A DNA stretch of 64,000 bases from Caulobacter soli (lineage in GTDB: Bacteria; Pseudomonadota; Alphaproteobacteria; Caulobacterales; Caulobacteraceae): assembly GCF_011045195.1 (NCBI RefSeq), contig NZ_CP049199.1:1-64000 (forward strand), written 5' to 3'. This document shows, in pieces, positions 37,425 to 47,794 of this stretch. The translations under genes were made by a program, and so were the position numbers. The notes under the pieces are model-generated. The model had not been told where the DNA came from. It did not search any database and saw only the letters and a program-made list of their open reading frames with translations. Position 1 is the stretch's first letter; each line of letters begins with the position of its first letter.

Positions 37425-40400
37425 ATGAGCGACGAGAACGATAACGGTCGGCCTGGTTCCAACCCCGGCGGGCGAGCGCCCATCACGCTGAAGCCCCGTC
37501 AAGGGTCTGTCAGCGCCGGCGTCGTGAAGCAGAGCTTCAGCCACGGCCGCACCAAGACGGTGGTGGTTGAAACCAAGCGCGTGCGTCCGCACGTGCCGCC
37601 GGCCGGCAATCTCGCCGCGCCGTCCTCGGCCGAGCGTCGCAACGACGCCCCGCGTCCGCAGTCGTCTTCGGGCGGCGGTGGCGGCGGTGGTTCGGCCGGT
37701 GGTCTGTCGCAAAGCGAGATGGTGGCCCGTCAGCGCGCCATCGAGGCCGCTCGCGAACAGCAAGAACGCCAGGCGTCCGAGCGCCGCGCCGCCGAGGCCC
37801 GCGCCGCGGCCGCCGAAGCCGCGGCTCGCGAAGCCGCCGCCAAGGCCGCCGCAGCCGCCAAGGCCGCCGCCACGCCGGCTCCGGCCGCCGAAGCGCCCGC
37901 CGCTCCGGTCGTCCAGGCGCCCGTGGCCCAGGCTCCGGCCGCGCCCGCTCCGCAGGCCCCCGCGCCCCAGGCTCCGACGCCCGCGCCCGCCGCGCCGTCG
38001 GTCCGGGCCGAGGCTCCGCGCCCGGCTCCGGCTCCGGCCGCCGGTCAGACCCGCACCTACGAGCCCAGCCGCGACCGTCGCGACGACCGCTCGTCGACCA
38101 CCACCTATCGTCCGGGTCCGGGCGCTCAGGGTGATCGCCCGCAAGGCGACCGTCCCCAGGGTGATCGTCCCAACTTCGCGGACCGTCCGTCGTTCAACCA
38201 GCGCGCCCCGCGCCAGGACGGCCCGTACAACCAGCGCACCCCGCGTCCCGACGCCGGTGGTCCGCCGCGTGGTCCCCGCCCCGAGGGCGCGGGCGGCTAT
38301 CGCAACGACCGTCCGCAGGGTGACCGCCCGCAAGGCGATCGGCCCCAGGGCGACCGTCCGCAAGGCGACCGCCCGACCCAGACCGTCCGCTATTCGGCCC
38401 TGGCCCCGCGTCCGGCGCCCGGCGCCCGTCCGGGTCCCGGCGGTCCGCGCGGCGCCCGTCCGGGCGTCCCGGCCTCGGCTCCGGCCACGCCGGAAATCCA
38501 GCGCGCCACCCGTTCGGCGCCCCGCCCCGGCGGCGACGTCGGTCGCAAGCCCGAGGAGGACGATGATCGCCGCAAGGCCGCGGCCCCCGGCAAGGCTGTC
38601 AGCCGCGCCAAGGGCGCGCCGGTTCGCCGCGAAGGTCGCCTGACCATCCAGACCGTGGCCGGCGATGGAGACTCCGCCGACCGCATGCGCTCGCTGGCCT
38701 CGGTTCGCCGAGCCCGTGAACGCGAGAAGGAAAAGCGCCGCGGCGGTCCCGCCGACGTCGTCAAGGTCAGCCGCGAAGTCGTCATTCCCGACGTCATCAC
38801 CGTGCAGGAGCTGTCCAACCGGATGGCCGTGCGCGGCGTCGAGATCATCAAGTTCCTGATGCGTCAGGGCGTGATGCTGAAGATCAACGACGTCATCGAC
38901 AACGACACCGCCGAGCTGGTGGCCACCGAATTTGGCCATACCGTGCGTCGCGTGTCGGAAGCCGACGTCGAAGAAGGCTTCATCGGCGCCGAGGACATCG
39001 ACGATCACCTGGAGCCCCGGCCCCCGGTCGTCACCGTCATGGGTCACGTCGACCACGGCAAGACCAGCCTGCTGGACGCGCTGCGCAAGGCCGACGTGGC
39101 CGGCGGCGAGCACGGCGGCATCACCCAGCACATCGGCGCCTATCAGGTGCGTCTGGAAAATGGCCAGAAGGTCACCTTCCTCGACACCCCGGGTCACGCG
39201 GCCTTCTCGCAAATGCGGGCTCGCGGCGCCAACATCACCGACCTGGTGATCCTGGTGGTGGCCGGCGACGACGGCGTCATGCCGCAGACGGTCGAGGCGA
39301 TCAAACACGCCAAGGCCGCCGAAGTGCCGATCATCGTGGCCGTCAACAAGATGGACAAGCCCGGCTCGGACTCCACGCGCGTGGTCAACGAGCTGCTGCA
39401 ACACGAGATCGTGGTCGAAAGCCTGGGTGGCGACACCCAGATCGTCGAAGTCTCGGCCAAGACCGGCCAGGGCCTGGACGAGCTGATCGAACGCATCCTG
39501 CTGCAAGCCGAAGTGCTGGACCTGAAGGCCAACCCCGACCGCACCGCCGACGGCGTGGTGATCGAGGCCAAGCTGGACAAGGGTCGCGGCGCGGTTTCGA
39601 CCGTGCTGGTCAATCGCGGCACGCTGAAGCGCGGCGACATCGTCGTGGCCGGCAGCCAGTTCGGCCGGGTTCGCGCCCTGCTGAACGAGCGCAACGAGCA
39701 ACTGACCGAAGCCGGTCCCGCCACCCCGGTCGAGATCCTCGGCCTGGACGGCGTGCCCTCGCCCGGCGACAGCTTCGCCGTGGTCGAGAACGAAGCCCGG
39801 GCGCGCGAGCTGACCGAGTACCGCATCCGTCTCAAGCGCGAGAAGTCGATGCATCCGGTCGGCGCGGGCGCCACCAGCATGGCCGACATGATGGCCAAGC
39901 TGCAGGACAAGAAGTACCGCGAACTGCCGCTGGTCATCAAAGCCGACGTGCAGGGCTCGGCCGAAGCGATCATCGGTTCGCTGGACGCCATGTCGACCGA
40001 CGAGGTCCGCGCGCGGATCATCCTGTCGGGCGCCGGCGCGATCAGCGAAAGCGACGTGATGCTGGCCAAGGGCGCCGGCGCGCCGCTGATCGGCTTCAAC
40101 GTCCGGGCTTCGGCCCAGGCGCGGGCGCTGGCCGAGCGCGAAGGTGTCGAGATCCGCTACTACGCGATCATCTACGACCTGCTGGACGACATCAAAGGCG
40201 TGCTCTCGGGCATGCTGGCCCCGATCCAGCGCGAAACCTTCCTCGGCAACGCCGAAGTCCTGCAGGCCTTCGACATCTCCAAGGTCGGCAAGATCGCCGG
40301 CTGTAAGGTCACCGAAGGCGTGGTCCGCAAGGGCGCCAAGGTCCGGATCATCCGCAACGACATCGTCGTTCTGGAACTGGGCACGCTGCAGACGCTCAAG

Positions 40401-40535
40401 CGCTTCAAGGACGAGGTCAACGAGGTCCCGTCCGGCCAGGAGTGCGGCATGATGTTCGCGGGCTTCCAGGACATCAAGGTCGGCGACGTGATCGAGTGCT
40501 TCACGGTCGAAGAGATCAAGCGCCAGCTCGACTAG
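37425..40535 (+). CDS. infB: Translation initiation factor IF-2
   Basis: GTPase that places initiator tRNA on the 30S subunit. The 1036-residue protein has a long low-complexity N-terminal part: A/P/Q-rich at about 90-210, then R/G/P-rich with tandem QGDRP pentapeptides at about 233-325. The conserved IF2 N-domain lies near 450-510, the G domain has [14 protein letters not shown] (about 540), DTPGHAAF and NKMDKPGS, then domains II-IV. The 190-base gap before it contains small hairpins but no clear terminator. Confidence 0.98.
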   Translation: MSDENDNGRPGSNPGGRAPITLKPRQGSVSAGVVKQSFSHGRTKTVVVETKRVRPHVPPAGNLAAPSSAERRNDAPRPQSSSGGGGGGGSAGGLSQSEMVARQRAIEAAREQQERQASERRAAEARAAAAEAAAREAAAKAAAAAKAAATPAPAAEAPAAPVVQAPVAQAPAAPAPQAPAPQAPTPAPAAPSVRAEAPRPAPAPAAGQTRTYEPSRDRRDDRSSTTTYRPGPGAQGDRPQGDRPQGDRPNFADRPSFNQRAPRQDGPYNQRTPRPDAGGPPRGPRPEGAGGYRNDRPQGDRPQGDRPQGDRPQGDRPTQTVRYSALAPRPAPGARPGPGGPRGARPGVPASAPATPEIQRATRSAPRPGGDVGRKPEEDDDRRKAAAPGKAVSRAKGAPVRREGRLTIQTVAGDGDSADRMRSLASVRRAREREKEKRRGGPADVVKVSREVVIPDVITVQELSNRMAVRGVEIIKFLMRQGVMLKINDVIDNDTAELVATEFGHTVRRVSEADVEEGFIGAEDIDDHLEPRPPVVTVMGHVDHGKTSLLDALRKADVAGGEHGGITQHIGAYQVRLENGQKVTFLDTPGHAAFSQMRARGANITDLVILVVAGDDGVMPQTVEAIKHAKAAEVPIIVAVNKMDKPGSDSTRVVNELLQHEIVVESLGGDTQIVEVSAKTGQGLDELIERILLQAEVLDLKANPDRTADGVVIEAKLDKGRGAVSTVLVNRGTLKRGDIVVAGSQFGRVRALLNERNEQLTEAGPATPVEILGLDGVPSPGDSFAVVENEARARELTEYRIRLKREKSMHPVGAGATSMADMMAKLQDKKYRELPLVIKADVQGSAEAIIGSLDAMSTDEVRARIILSGAGAISESDVMLAKGAGAPLIGFNVRASAQARALAEREGVEIRYYAIIYDLLDDIKGVLSGMLAPIQRETFLGNAEVLQAFDISKVGKIAGCKVTEGVVRKGAKVRIIRNDIVVLELGTLQTLKRFKDEVNEVPSGQECGMMFAGFQDIKVGDVIECFTVEEIKRQLD

Positions 40536-40563
40536 GCGTTCGATCAAGCTTCAGCTTAAAGAG

Positions 40564-40594
40564 AAAGGCGCGGGCGAAAGTCCGCGCCTTTCTT
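40564..40594 (+). terminator. Rho-independent terminator of infB
   Basis: aaaggcgcgg (40564-40573) pairs with ccgcgccttt (40582-40591), followed by ctt. It separates infB from the four unrelated genes before rbfA. Confidence 0.85.
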
Positions 40595-40610
40595 GCGTTT
40601 GGGGGTGTGC

Positions 40611-41183
40611 GTGGAAGTCAGCGGCCAGATCGGGATCTTCGAGAACCAAAAGGCGTGCAAGCCGCTGAGCAAGCATCTGTTGGGGCGGATGCGGTTCGCC
40701 CAGTGGGGCTTTATCGCCATCATGCTGGTCGGCGACCTTGCCGTGTCATGGCTGTTCGAGACCCTTTATCCCGGCTCCGGGTGGCTTGGCGTCTTGCTTT
40801 TCACGGTCGCCGCCCTGTTCGTCTGGAACCGCTATTGCCGAACCCTCGTCCCCAAGGCCTGGATGGCGCGGGGCGTGCCGGCCGCGTCGGCGATAACGTA
40901 CAGGATCGAGGACCAGGTTCTGGTTCTGCAGGGCGACCTTACCTCCACCCATGTGGCGTGGTCTGGCGTGTCGCAGATCGCGCCAGGCAACGCGGCCTGG
41001 CTGTTCATCGGTTCGGGCCAGGCCTGGTTCCTACCCACCCGCTTCTTCGCCGACCGCCAGCAGGAACGCGCCTTCCTGGCCGACTGCCTTGGAAAGCTGT
41101 CGGCGGAGGCGAAGGTCCGCAGTCCCGAGGCTGTCGCCCTGGTCGAGGCCGACGTCGGGCCGTGGGGCGTCGCGCGGCCCTGA
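40611..41183 (+). CDS. YcxB-like membrane protein
   Basis: About 190 residues with two adjacent hydrophobic segments (about 35-80) and a soluble C-terminal domain containing VAWSGVSQI and AWFLPTRFFADRQQERAFL, the pattern of YcxB-like domains (two-helix anchor plus a small cytoplasmic domain). Function unknown. The open frame begins at 40593, inside the infB terminator, so the GTG at 40611, with a GGGGGTG stretch just upstream, is the more credible start. Confidence 0.7.
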   Translation: MEVSGQIGIFENQKACKPLSKHLLGRMRFAQWGFIAIMLVGDLAVSWLFETLYPGSGWLGVLLFTVAALFVWNRYCRTLVPKAWMARGVPAASAITYRIEDQVLVLQGDLTSTHVAWSGVSQIAPGNAAWLFIGSGQAWFLPTRFFADRQQERAFLADCLGKLSAEAKVRSPEAVALVEADVGPWGVARP

Positions 41184-41231
41184 CAACGCCCGGACTGGAA
41201 ATCGCCCGATTTCAGGCCTAACCGTAGGGCC

Positions 41232-41747
41232 ATGCGCATTCGAGCCCTTCTCACCCTCGCCCTCGCCGCGGTCTCCCTGAGCGCCTGCGCCACGGCCACC
41301 CGTTACGACGCGGCCGGCGACGTTCACGCCCTGCTGGTGGCGATCCGCAACAACGACCACGCCGCCTTCGACTCTCGCGTCGATCGCCCGGCCCTGAAGG
41401 CCGAGATCGAGAGCGAGCTGGTGCGCAAGGCGCGCGGCTCCAGCATCGGCGGCGGCTGGCAGGCGGCGGCCATCGCCTTGGCCGGCCCGGCCGCCGACAT
41501 CGCCGGCGAGGCCCTGGTCCAGCCCGAGACCTTCCGCTACGCCGCCAACTACTACGGCTACACCCCCGACAAGCCGATCCCCGACCGCATCAGCATCGCC
41601 GCCGGCCTGCGCTACATCGGTTCGGACCAGGTCTGCGCCGCCAAGAGCAAGGACGGGCCCTGCCTGCTGACCTTCACCCTTGAAAACGGGACCTGGCGGC
41701 TGTCGGGCTTCGATCCCGAAACGGCCAAGCTGCGCCTGAAGCTGTGA
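41232..41747 (+). CDS. DUF2939 family lipoprotein
   Basis: 171 residues with a lipoprotein signal peptide (MRIRALLTLALAAVSLSAC; lipidated C19) followed by a domain resembling DUF2939 (YDAAGDVHALLVAIRNNDHAAFDSRVDRPALKAEIE). A glycine/alanine-rich middle and a C-terminal TFTLENGTWRLSGFDP follow. Function unknown; expected at the envelope. Its stop overlaps the GTG start of the next gene (GTGA), so the two are coupled. Confidence 0.75.
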   Translation: MRIRALLTLALAAVSLSACATATRYDAAGDVHALLVAIRNNDHAAFDSRVDRPALKAEIESELVRKARGSSIGGGWQAAAIALAGPAADIAGEALVQPETFRYAANYYGYTPDKPIPDRISIAAGLRYIGSDQVCAAKSKDGPCLLTFTLENGTWRLSGFDPETAKLRLKL

Positions 41748-42295
41748 GGCCAGGGACGGCGATCGCCCTTGGCCTAGTGCTGGCCGGCCTGACGACGGGC
41801 GCGGCCCACGCCGAGCGCAAGATGTACTCGTACGACCCGATCTCGGCCGACGCCAAGCGGCTGACCGGGGCGGGACTGACCGTGCTGTTCGACAAGAAGC
41901 TGACGGGGACGCGGGTCGTGAAGGTGCTGGCCACGGGCGTGCCGGTCCAGGGCCGGGTGATCGACGGCCGTGAGAAGGACCTGGGCCCCGGCGGGCTGAA
42001 GGCCATGAGCGGCGTCGACGCCGACGCGGCCCTCTACGAGATCGATCCCAAGTTCGAGCAGGGCAAGATCTACATTCGCGCCTTCTGCCCTGGGGCCAAG
42101 CGGCTATGGCTGAGCTTCAGCCGGCTGGCCGTGCATCAGGACCTGCGCGTCCAGGCGTTCGGCGACGATCCCAAGGGCGGTCCGACCCGCCTGTGCGGCA
42201 CCCTGGACTTCTCGTTCCGGGGCGAATGGAAGCTGCCGGCCGGCAACCATCCCGATCCGATGGAGGACTGGGCCGGCGACAACGGGCCGGGCTAG
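41744..42295 (+). CDS. Hypothetical exported protein
   Basis: Not recognised. 183 residues with a Sec signal peptide (cleavage predicted after AAHA, about 22), leaving a soluble mature protein containing two cysteines (FCPGAKRLW and RLCGTLDFSF) that could form a disulfide. Starts at a GTG overlapping the upstream stop, implying a functional pair with the DUF2939 lipoprotein. Confidence 0.65.
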   Translation: MRPGTAIALGLVLAGLTTGAAHAERKMYSYDPISADAKRLTGAGLTVLFDKKLTGTRVVKVLATGVPVQGRVIDGREKDLGPGGLKAMSGVDADAALYEIDPKFEQGKIYIRAFCPGAKRLWLSFSRLAVHQDLRVQAFGDDPKGGPTRLCGTLDFSFRGEWKLPAGNHPDPMEDWAGDNGPG

Positions 42296-42345
42296 GCGCG
42301 AAAGGCGGCTTCGTGCCATGCTCCTTGAAAGGGCGGGGGGCGGAC

Positions 42346-43134
42346 ATGAGCGACGCGCTGGCGGGCTTCACGAAGTTCGAGTTCGACGACGGGCGCTGGA
42401 AGCGGCCGGTCTATCGTATCGGCTCCGGGCCGGCGGTGATCGTGATCCACGAAATCCCGGGCCTCCACCCCCTGGTGCTGCAATTCGCCCGCGACGTGGC
42501 GGCCGAGGGCATGACGGTGTTCTGCCCCAGCCTGTTCGGCAAGCCGACCAAGCCGGTCTCGAAGGGCTACATCACCGCCACCACCTTGAAGCTGCTGTGC
42601 GTGGGCCGCGAGTTCTCCCTGTGGGCCGGCGACCGCTCCAGCCCCATCGTCGACTGGCTGCGGGCTCTGGCGCGGCAAGCCCACGCCGAGTGCGGCGGCC
42701 AGGGCGTGGGGGCGGTGGGCATGTGCTTCACCGGCGGCTTCGCCCTGGCCATGATGACCGAGCCGTCGGTGGTGGCCCCGGTTCTGTCCCAACCCTCGCT
42801 GCCGGCCGGCGGTAAGAGCGGCGGCAAGCTGGACTGCTCGCCAGAGGAGCTGGCGATCGCCAAGGCCCGCATGGAGGCCGAGAACCTGTCGTTGATCGCC
42901 CTGCGCTTCGAGGGCGACAAGCACGTGCCCTGCGCCCGCTTCCAGACCTTGGAACGCGAGCTTGGGTCGCGCGTCGAGGCCATCACCTTGCCCGACAGCG
43001 TGGCCAAGCAGGGCACGGGCCAACCGCCGCATTCGGTGCTGACCGTGCACCTGGACCGTGACGACCCGGACGGCGAAACGATGCAGGTCTATCGAAAGGT
43101 CCTGGCTTTCTTCAAGGAGCGAACGGGCGCCTAA
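42346..43134 (+). CDS. Dienelactone hydrolase family protein
   Basis: Alpha/beta hydrolase of the dienelactone hydrolase family: 262 residues with the nucleophile elbow GAVGMCFTGGFALAM, in which cysteine replaces serine as in true dienelactone hydrolases, and an early AVIVIHEIPGLHP oxyanion region. The acid residue is not clear and the histidine may be in PHSVLTVH. The ATG at 42346 has a strong purine-rich site just upstream (gggcgggggg). No catechol pathway genes are nearby, so the substrate is unknown. Confidence 0.85.
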   Translation: MSDALAGFTKFEFDDGRWKRPVYRIGSGPAVIVIHEIPGLHPLVLQFARDVAAEGMTVFCPSLFGKPTKPVSKGYITATTLKLLCVGREFSLWAGDRSSPIVDWLRALARQAHAECGGQGVGAVGMCFTGGFALAMMTEPSVVAPVLSQPSLPAGGKSGGKLDCSPEELAIAKARMEAENLSLIALRFEGDKHVPCARFQTLERELGSRVEAITLPDSVAKQGTGQPPHSVLTVHLDRDDPDGETMQVYRKVLAFFKERTGA

Positions 43135-43246
43135 GGCGGCCGGCGCACTGGACATTCGCCCGTCACGCGCCTAGACACCCCGCCTTCCATTTCTCCCCGC
43201 GCTACCGGCGTTCGATCCGCCGGCCGGGCATCGAGGCGACCGCGCC

Positions 43247-43741
43247 ATGAAGCGCCATTCCGAAAACAAGAAGAGCGGACCCGTGGGTCCGTCGCAGCGG
43301 CAACTGCGCGCCGGCGAACTGGTGCGCCATGCCCTGGTGGAGATCCTGCGCGAGGAGGAGCTGGTCGATCCGGCCCTGCAGGGCATTTCGGTGACCATTT
43401 CCGAAGTGCGGATGAGCGCCGACCTCAAGCATGCCGTCTGCTTTGTCGAGCCCCTGGGCGCCAGCGTCACGCCGCAGGTCGAGCGCGAGCCGTCTTCGCC
43501 GTCGCGCACCGTGGTCGTGCCGGGCAGCCCCGCCGAGGTGGTGGCTGGCCTCAACCGCCTGACCAAGTTCCTGCGCGGCCGCCTGGCCAGGGTCATCGAC
43601 ATGAAGTTCACGCCCGACCTGAAGTTCCTGCACGACGAGACCTTCAACTCGGCCACCTACATGGATCGCCTGTTCGAGGACCCGCGCGTGCAGCAGGACG
43701 TGCGCCGCCTCAGCGACGTGGCCGAAGACGAGGAAGGCTAA
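43247..43741 (+). CDS. rbfA: Ribosome-binding factor A
   Basis: Cold-shock-linked assembly factor for the 30S subunit that acts near 16S helix 1. The 164-residue KH-fold protein has [20 protein letters not shown] at the N-terminus and the C-terminal [19 protein letters not shown] typical of RbfA. truB starts two bases after its stop. In most bacteria rbfA follows infB directly; here a terminator and four other genes intervene. Confidence 0.95.
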   Translation: MKRHSENKKSGPVGPSQRQLRAGELVRHALVEILREEELVDPALQGISVTISEVRMSADLKHAVCFVEPLGASVTPQVEREPSSPSRTVVVPGSPAEVVAGLNRLTKFLRGRLARVIDMKFTPDLKFLHDETFNSATYMDRLFEDPRVQQDVRRLSDVAEDEEG

Positions 43742-43743
43742 GC

Positions 43744-44676
43744 GTGGCCCGCCGCAAGAAGGGCGACGCCGTTTCCGGCTGGGTTTGCCTGGACAAGCCC
43801 TACGACCTGACCTCGACCAGCGCGGTGTCGCGCGTGCGTCGGGCGTTCAACGCCCAGAAGGCCGGTCACGCCGGGACCCTTGATCCTCTGGCGACGGGCA
43901 TCCTGCCCCTGGCCCTGGGCGAGGCGACCAAGACCGTCCCGTTCTTGATGGATGCCGACAAGGCCTATCGCTTCACGATCCAGTGGGGTCGCTCGACCAC
44001 CACCCTGGACCGGGAGGGCGAGACCACCGACAGCAGCGACGTGCGTCCCACGCGCGAGCAGGTCGAGGCCGTGCTGGCTCCGTTCATCGGCGAGATCGAC
44101 CAGATCCCGCCGAACTATTCGGCCATCAAGGTCGATGGCGAACGGGCCTACGACCTGGCTCGCGAGGGCGTCGAGTTCGAGCTGAAGACCCGCAAGGTGC
44201 AGGTTCACGCGCTGCGCGTCGTCGCCGCGCCGGACGTCGATCACATCGAGCTGGAGATGGAATGCGGCAAGGGCACCTATGTCCGCGCCATCGTCCGTGA
44301 CGTGGCCGCCGCGCTCGGCGCCTGTGGACATGTCGACCAGCTGCGCCGCACGCGAGTCGGCCGCTTCAGGGAAGATTCCGCGATAAGCCTGGAAACCCTG
44401 GAGAATTTGAGCTATGAGGCCCGCCTGTCGGAGGCATTGCTTCCGGTCGAGACCGCGCTGGACGACATCCCGGCGCTGGCCGTGACCGATGAAGACGCCT
44501 TCCGGCTTGCGCAAGGACGCGCCATCGTTCTGCTCCCAAGGCAGGTGGAATCGCTGAAAGCCGAGCTCACGCCCGGCGATCGCACCGTTTCCGCCATGTC
44601 CGGAGAGAGGTTGGTGGCCTTGTGCGAGATGCGCGCCGGAAAGCTCAATCCGGTGCGGGTCTTCCAACTCACCTGA
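43744..44676 (+). CDS. truB: tRNA pseudouridine(55) synthase TruB
   Basis: Converts U55 of the T-arm to pseudouridine. The 310-residue protein has the catalytic aspartate D47 in [23 protein letters not shown] and the downstream [18 protein letters not shown]. Start is a GTG, two bases after the rbfA stop. rpsO follows 14 bases downstream, the widely conserved rbfA-truB-rpsO-pnp order. Confidence 0.97.
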   Translation: MARRKKGDAVSGWVCLDKPYDLTSTSAVSRVRRAFNAQKAGHAGTLDPLATGILPLALGEATKTVPFLMDADKAYRFTIQWGRSTTTLDREGETTDSSDVRPTREQVEAVLAPFIGEIDQIPPNYSAIKVDGERAYDLAREGVEFELKTRKVQVHALRVVAAPDVDHIELEMECGKGTYVRAIVRDVAAALGACGHVDQLRRTRVGRFREDSAISLETLENLSYEARLSEALLPVETALDDIPALAVTDEDAFRLAQGRAIVLLPRQVESLKAELTPGDRTVSAMSGERLVALCEMRAGKLNPVRVFQLT

Positions 44677-44690
44677 GCGGAGACAACCCG

Positions 44691-44960
44691 ATGTCGATCA
44701 CTGCCGAGCGCAAGACCGCTCTTATCGCCGAACACGCCCGCACCGAGGGTGACACCGGCAGCGCCGAAGTCCAGGTCGCGATCCTCTCCGAGCGCATCGC
44801 CAACCTGACCGAGCACTTCAAGACCCACAAGAAGGACAACCACAGCCGTCGTGGTCTGTTGATGATGGTTTCCCAGCGTCGCAGCCTCCTCGACCACCTG
44901 AAGAAGTCCGATCTGGGCCGTTACACGGCTCTCATCGAGAAGCTGGGTCTGCGCCGCTAA
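44691..44960 (+). CDS. rpsO: 30S ribosomal protein S15
   Basis: 89-residue primary 16S rRNA-binding protein (central domain). It has the full S15 pattern: [22 protein letters not shown], then [19 protein letters not shown] and [24 protein letters not shown]. The ATG at 44691 has GCGGAG nine bases upstream. A 14-bp perfect hairpin follows, the region where E. coli has an RNase III site and terminator between rpsO and pnp. Confidence 0.98.
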   Translation: MSITAERKTALIAEHARTEGDTGSAEVQVAILSERIANLTEHFKTHKKDNHSRRGLLMMVSQRRSLLDHLKKSDLGRYTALIEKLGLRR

Positions 44961-44972
44961 GTTAGGCGCAAT

Positions 44973-45004
44973 TCGGCCGCCTTGCTCCGGCAAGGCGGCC
45001 GAAC
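44973..45004 (+). terminator. 14-bp perfect hairpin between rpsO and pnp
   Basis: 44973-44986 pairs perfectly with 44991-45004 around tccg; only a short T run follows (gcattt). It could be a leaky terminator or an RNase III target, as at the equivalent position in enterobacteria. Confidence 0.75.
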
Positions 45005-45204
45005 GCATTTCTGGCCACCGTTTCAAGACAGGCTGAAACGATTGGTTGCTGCGGGGCCGCACATCGCGGGCCCGAATGTACGCCGAGGATCACGATCGTC
45101 GGACGCCTGTCGAACTGGATGAGGAAACCTCGGGACCGCCCTTCGGCCGCCCGCCCCTGTCCGTCCTGAAGGAAATGGGTCCTTCGGAACCGAAAGAAGC
45201 AAAA

Positions 45205-47355
45205 ATGTTCGATATCAAGCGCAAGACGATCGAGTGGGGCGGCAAGACGCTGGTCCTCGAAACCGGTCGCATCGCCCGTCAAGCCGACGGCGCCGTCCTG
45301 GCCACCATGGGCGAAACCGTCGTCCTGGCCACCGCCGTGTTCGCCAAGAAGGCGAAGCCCGGTCAAGATTTCTTCCCCCTGACGGTCAACTACCAGGAAA
45401 AGACCTTCGCGGCCGGCAAGATCCCCGGCGGCTTCTTCAAGCGCGAAGGCCGTCCGTCGGAAAAGGAAACTCTGGTTTCCCGCCTGATCGACCGTCCGAT
45501 CCGCCCGCTGTTCGTCAAGGGCTTCAAGAACGAAGTCCAGGTCGTCGTCACCGTGCTGCAGCACGACCTCGAGAACGATCCCGACATCCTGGGCATGGTG
45601 GCCGCCTCGGCCGCCCTGGTCCTGTCGGGCGCCCCGTTCATGGGCCCGATCGGCGCCGCGCGCGTCGGTTACGTTGATGGCGGCTACGTGCTGAACCCGA
45701 CGCTCGACGAGCTGAAGGAAAGCAAGATGGACCTGGTCGTGGCCGGGACGTCCGAAGCCGTGATGATGGTCGAAAGCGAAATCCAGGAGCTCTCGGAAGA
45801 GATCGTCCTGGGCGGCGTGAACTTCGCCCACAAGGAAATGCAGACGGTGATCGACGCGATCATCGAGCTGGCCGAGCACGCCGCCAAGGAACCCTTCGAC
45901 TTCCAACCGGAAGACACCGACGCCCTGAAGGCCGAAGTGAAGAAGGCCGTCGGCAAGGACCTGGCCGCCGCCTACAAGATCCAGGGCAAGGGCGAACGCG
46001 TCGCGGCCCTCGGCGCGGCCAAGAACAAGGCCGTCGAGACCTTCGCCAAGAGCGACACCAACCCGGCCGGCATCGATCCGCTGAAGCTGATCTCGGTGTT
46101 CAAGGAACTGGAAGCGGACATCGTCCGTCGCTCGATCCTCGACACCGGCATCCGCATCGACGGCCGCACCGTCGACAAGGTTCGTCCGATCCTGGGTGAA
46201 GTCGGCATCCTGCCGCGCACTCACGGCTCGGCCCTGTTCACCCGCGGCGAGACCCAGGCGATCGTGGTCGCCACCCTGGGCACCGGCGACGACGAGCAGT
46301 TCATCGACGCCCTGGAAGGCACCTACAAGGAATCCTTCCTGCTGCACTACAACTTCCCTCCCTACAGCGTCGGTGAAACCGGCCGTATGGGCAGCCCGGG
46401 CCGCCGCGAAATCGGCCACGGCAAGCTGGCCTGGCGCGCCCTGCGCCCGATGCTGCCGGCCAAGGAAGACTTCCCCTACACCATCCGCCTGGTCTCCGAG
46501 ATCACCGAGTCGAACGGCTCGTCCTCGATGGCCACGGTCTGCGGTTCCTCGCTGGCCATGATGGACGCGGGCGTTCCGCTGATCCGTCCGGTCTCGGGCA
46601 TCGCCATGGGCCTGATCCTCGAAAAGGACGGCTTCGCCGTCCTGTCCGACATCCTGGGCGACGAAGATCACCTGGGCGACATGGACTTCAAGGTGGCCGG
46701 CACCAGCCAGGGCCTGACGTCTCTGCAGATGGACATCAAGATCGCCGGCATCACGCCCGCGATCATGGAGCAAGCGCTGGCCCAGGCTAAGGGCGGCCGC
46801 GAGCACATCCTCGAAGAGATGAACAAGGCGATGGACGCGCCTCGGGAAGAAGTCGGCGACTTCGCCCCGAAGATCGAGACCATCACCATCCCGACCGACA
46901 AGATCCGCGAAGTGATCGGCACCGGCGGCAAGGTGATCCGCGAGATCGTCGCCACCACCGGCGCCAAGGTCGACATCAACGACGAAGGCACGGTCAAGGT
47001 TTCGGCTTCGGACGCCGCCAAGATCAAGGCCGCGATCGACTGGATCAAGTCGATCACCCAGGAAGCTGAAGTCGGCGCGATCTACGACGGCAAGGTCGTG
47101 AAGGTCGTCGATTTCGGCGCCTTCGTGAACTTCTTCGGCGCCAAGGACGGCCTCGTCCACGTCAGCCAGATCAGCAACGAACGCGTCGCCAAGCCGTCGG
47201 ACGTGCTGAAGGAAGGCCAGATCGTCAAAGTGAAGCTCTTGGGCTTCGACGATCGCGGCAAGACCAAGCTGTCGATGAAGGTCGTCGACCAGGAAACCGG
47301 CGAAGACCTGTCCAAGAAGGAAGCCGTGACCCCGGAGGAAGCCGTCAACACCTGA
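45205..47355 (+). CDS. pnp: Polyribonucleotide nucleotidyltransferase (PNPase)
   Basis: Phosphorolytic 3'-5' exoribonuclease, core of the RNA degradosome. The 716-residue chain, from the ATG at 45205 ([26 protein letters not shown]..), has two RNase PH domains, the connecting helical domain, a KH domain ([21 protein letters not shown]) and an S1 domain ([20 protein letters not shown]). The frame is open for 53 more codons upstream, but conservation starts at 45205. A terminator follows. Confidence 0.97.
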   Translation: MFDIKRKTIEWGGKTLVLETGRIARQADGAVLATMGETVVLATAVFAKKAKPGQDFFPLTVNYQEKTFAAGKIPGGFFKREGRPSEKETLVSRLIDRPIRPLFVKGFKNEVQVVVTVLQHDLENDPDILGMVAASAALVLSGAPFMGPIGAARVGYVDGGYVLNPTLDELKESKMDLVVAGTSEAVMMVESEIQELSEEIVLGGVNFAHKEMQTVIDAIIELAEHAAKEPFDFQPEDTDALKAEVKKAVGKDLAAAYKIQGKGERVAALGAAKNKAVETFAKSDTNPAGIDPLKLISVFKELEADIVRRSILDTGIRIDGRTVDKVRPILGEVGILPRTHGSALFTRGETQAIVVATLGTGDDEQFIDALEGTYKESFLLHYNFPPYSVGETGRMGSPGRREIGHGKLAWRALRPMLPAKEDFPYTIRLVSEITESNGSSSMATVCGSSLAMMDAGVPLIRPVSGIAMGLILEKDGFAVLSDILGDEDHLGDMDFKVAGTSQGLTSLQMDIKIAGITPAIMEQALAQAKGGREHILEEMNKAMDAPREEVGDFAPKIETITIPTDKIREVIGTGGKVIREIVATTGAKVDINDEGTVKVSASDAAKIKAAIDWIKSITQEAEVGAIYDGKVVKVVDFGAFVNFFGAKDGLVHVSQISNERVAKPSDVLKEGQIVKVKLLGFDDRGKTKLSMKVVDQETGEDLSKKEAVTPEEAVNT

Positions 47356-47388
47356 GGGTGAAGACGTCTTTCACGGCCTAGGCTAGCG

Positions 47389-47420
47389 AACGGGCGGTTC
47401 CGAAAGGAGCCGCCCGTTTT
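47389..47420 (+). terminator. Rho-independent terminator of pnp
   Basis: 13-bp stem (47389-47401 with 47406-47418) with a gaaa loop and a T tract at 47417-47420. Confidence 0.9.
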
Positions 47421-47473
47421 GCGTTTGCGATCAATGAGGTTAACTTGGCCGTAGACGCTGGGGGGCGTGTCGG

Positions 47474-47794
47474 ATGCAAGACGACCAAAGACGAGTTCAC
47501 TGCGAACGCCATGGCCTGCGGAGGCCCAGCTTCGTGTGCCAGCATCTGGTCGAAGGCGTCGGGCTGGGTTTCAACGAGCCCTACGGCAAACAGGACGAGG
47601 ACGCGTCGGACGAGCAGGCGGCCTGGTGCGACCGCTGCGAGGAGGCGCGGCTGGCCGGCGGCGGCTGGACGCCCCAGTCAGAGGCGCAGGCGGGGATCAG
47701 CCTGATCTGCGCCGTCTGTTTCGAAGCCTCGCGGGCCCGCAACACGCACTGGATGGCCGCCGAGCGGGGCTGGCGTCACCCCCAGGCGGGTTAG
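47474..47794 (+). CDS. Small Cys-rich conserved-type hypothetical protein
   Basis: 106 residues with HCERHGLRRPSFVCQHL, WCDRCEEARL and ISLICAVCFEASRARN: spaced Cys/His pairs that look like one or two zinc-binding knuckles. A GGGGGGCG stretch lies just before the ATG, and the pattern looks conserved rather than accidental. The stop codon (47792-47794) overlaps the stop of the convergent RNase T2 gene, so the two transcripts are complementary at their 3' ends. No function known. Confidence 0.65.
   Translation: MQDDQRRVHCERHGLRRPSFVCQHLVEGVGLGFNEPYGKQDEDASDEQAAWCDRCEEARLAGGGWTPQSEAQAGISLICAVCFEASRARNTHWMAAERGWRHPQAG

Noticed and set aside
38127..38390. Tandem DNA repeats that could suggest a CRISPR-like or satellite array
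   Set aside because: The repeats are in frame and encode the QGDRP pentapeptides of IF-2; no spacers and no cas genes.
37377..40547. Very long open frame antisense to infB, and similar ones antisense to mutS, dnaK, pnp, the hybrid kinase and the M1 peptidase
   Set aside because: In this GC-rich genome the reverse frame of a coding strand is often stop-free. The translations are low-complexity (G/R/H/V/L-rich) with no recognisable domain, and the sense genes are certain.
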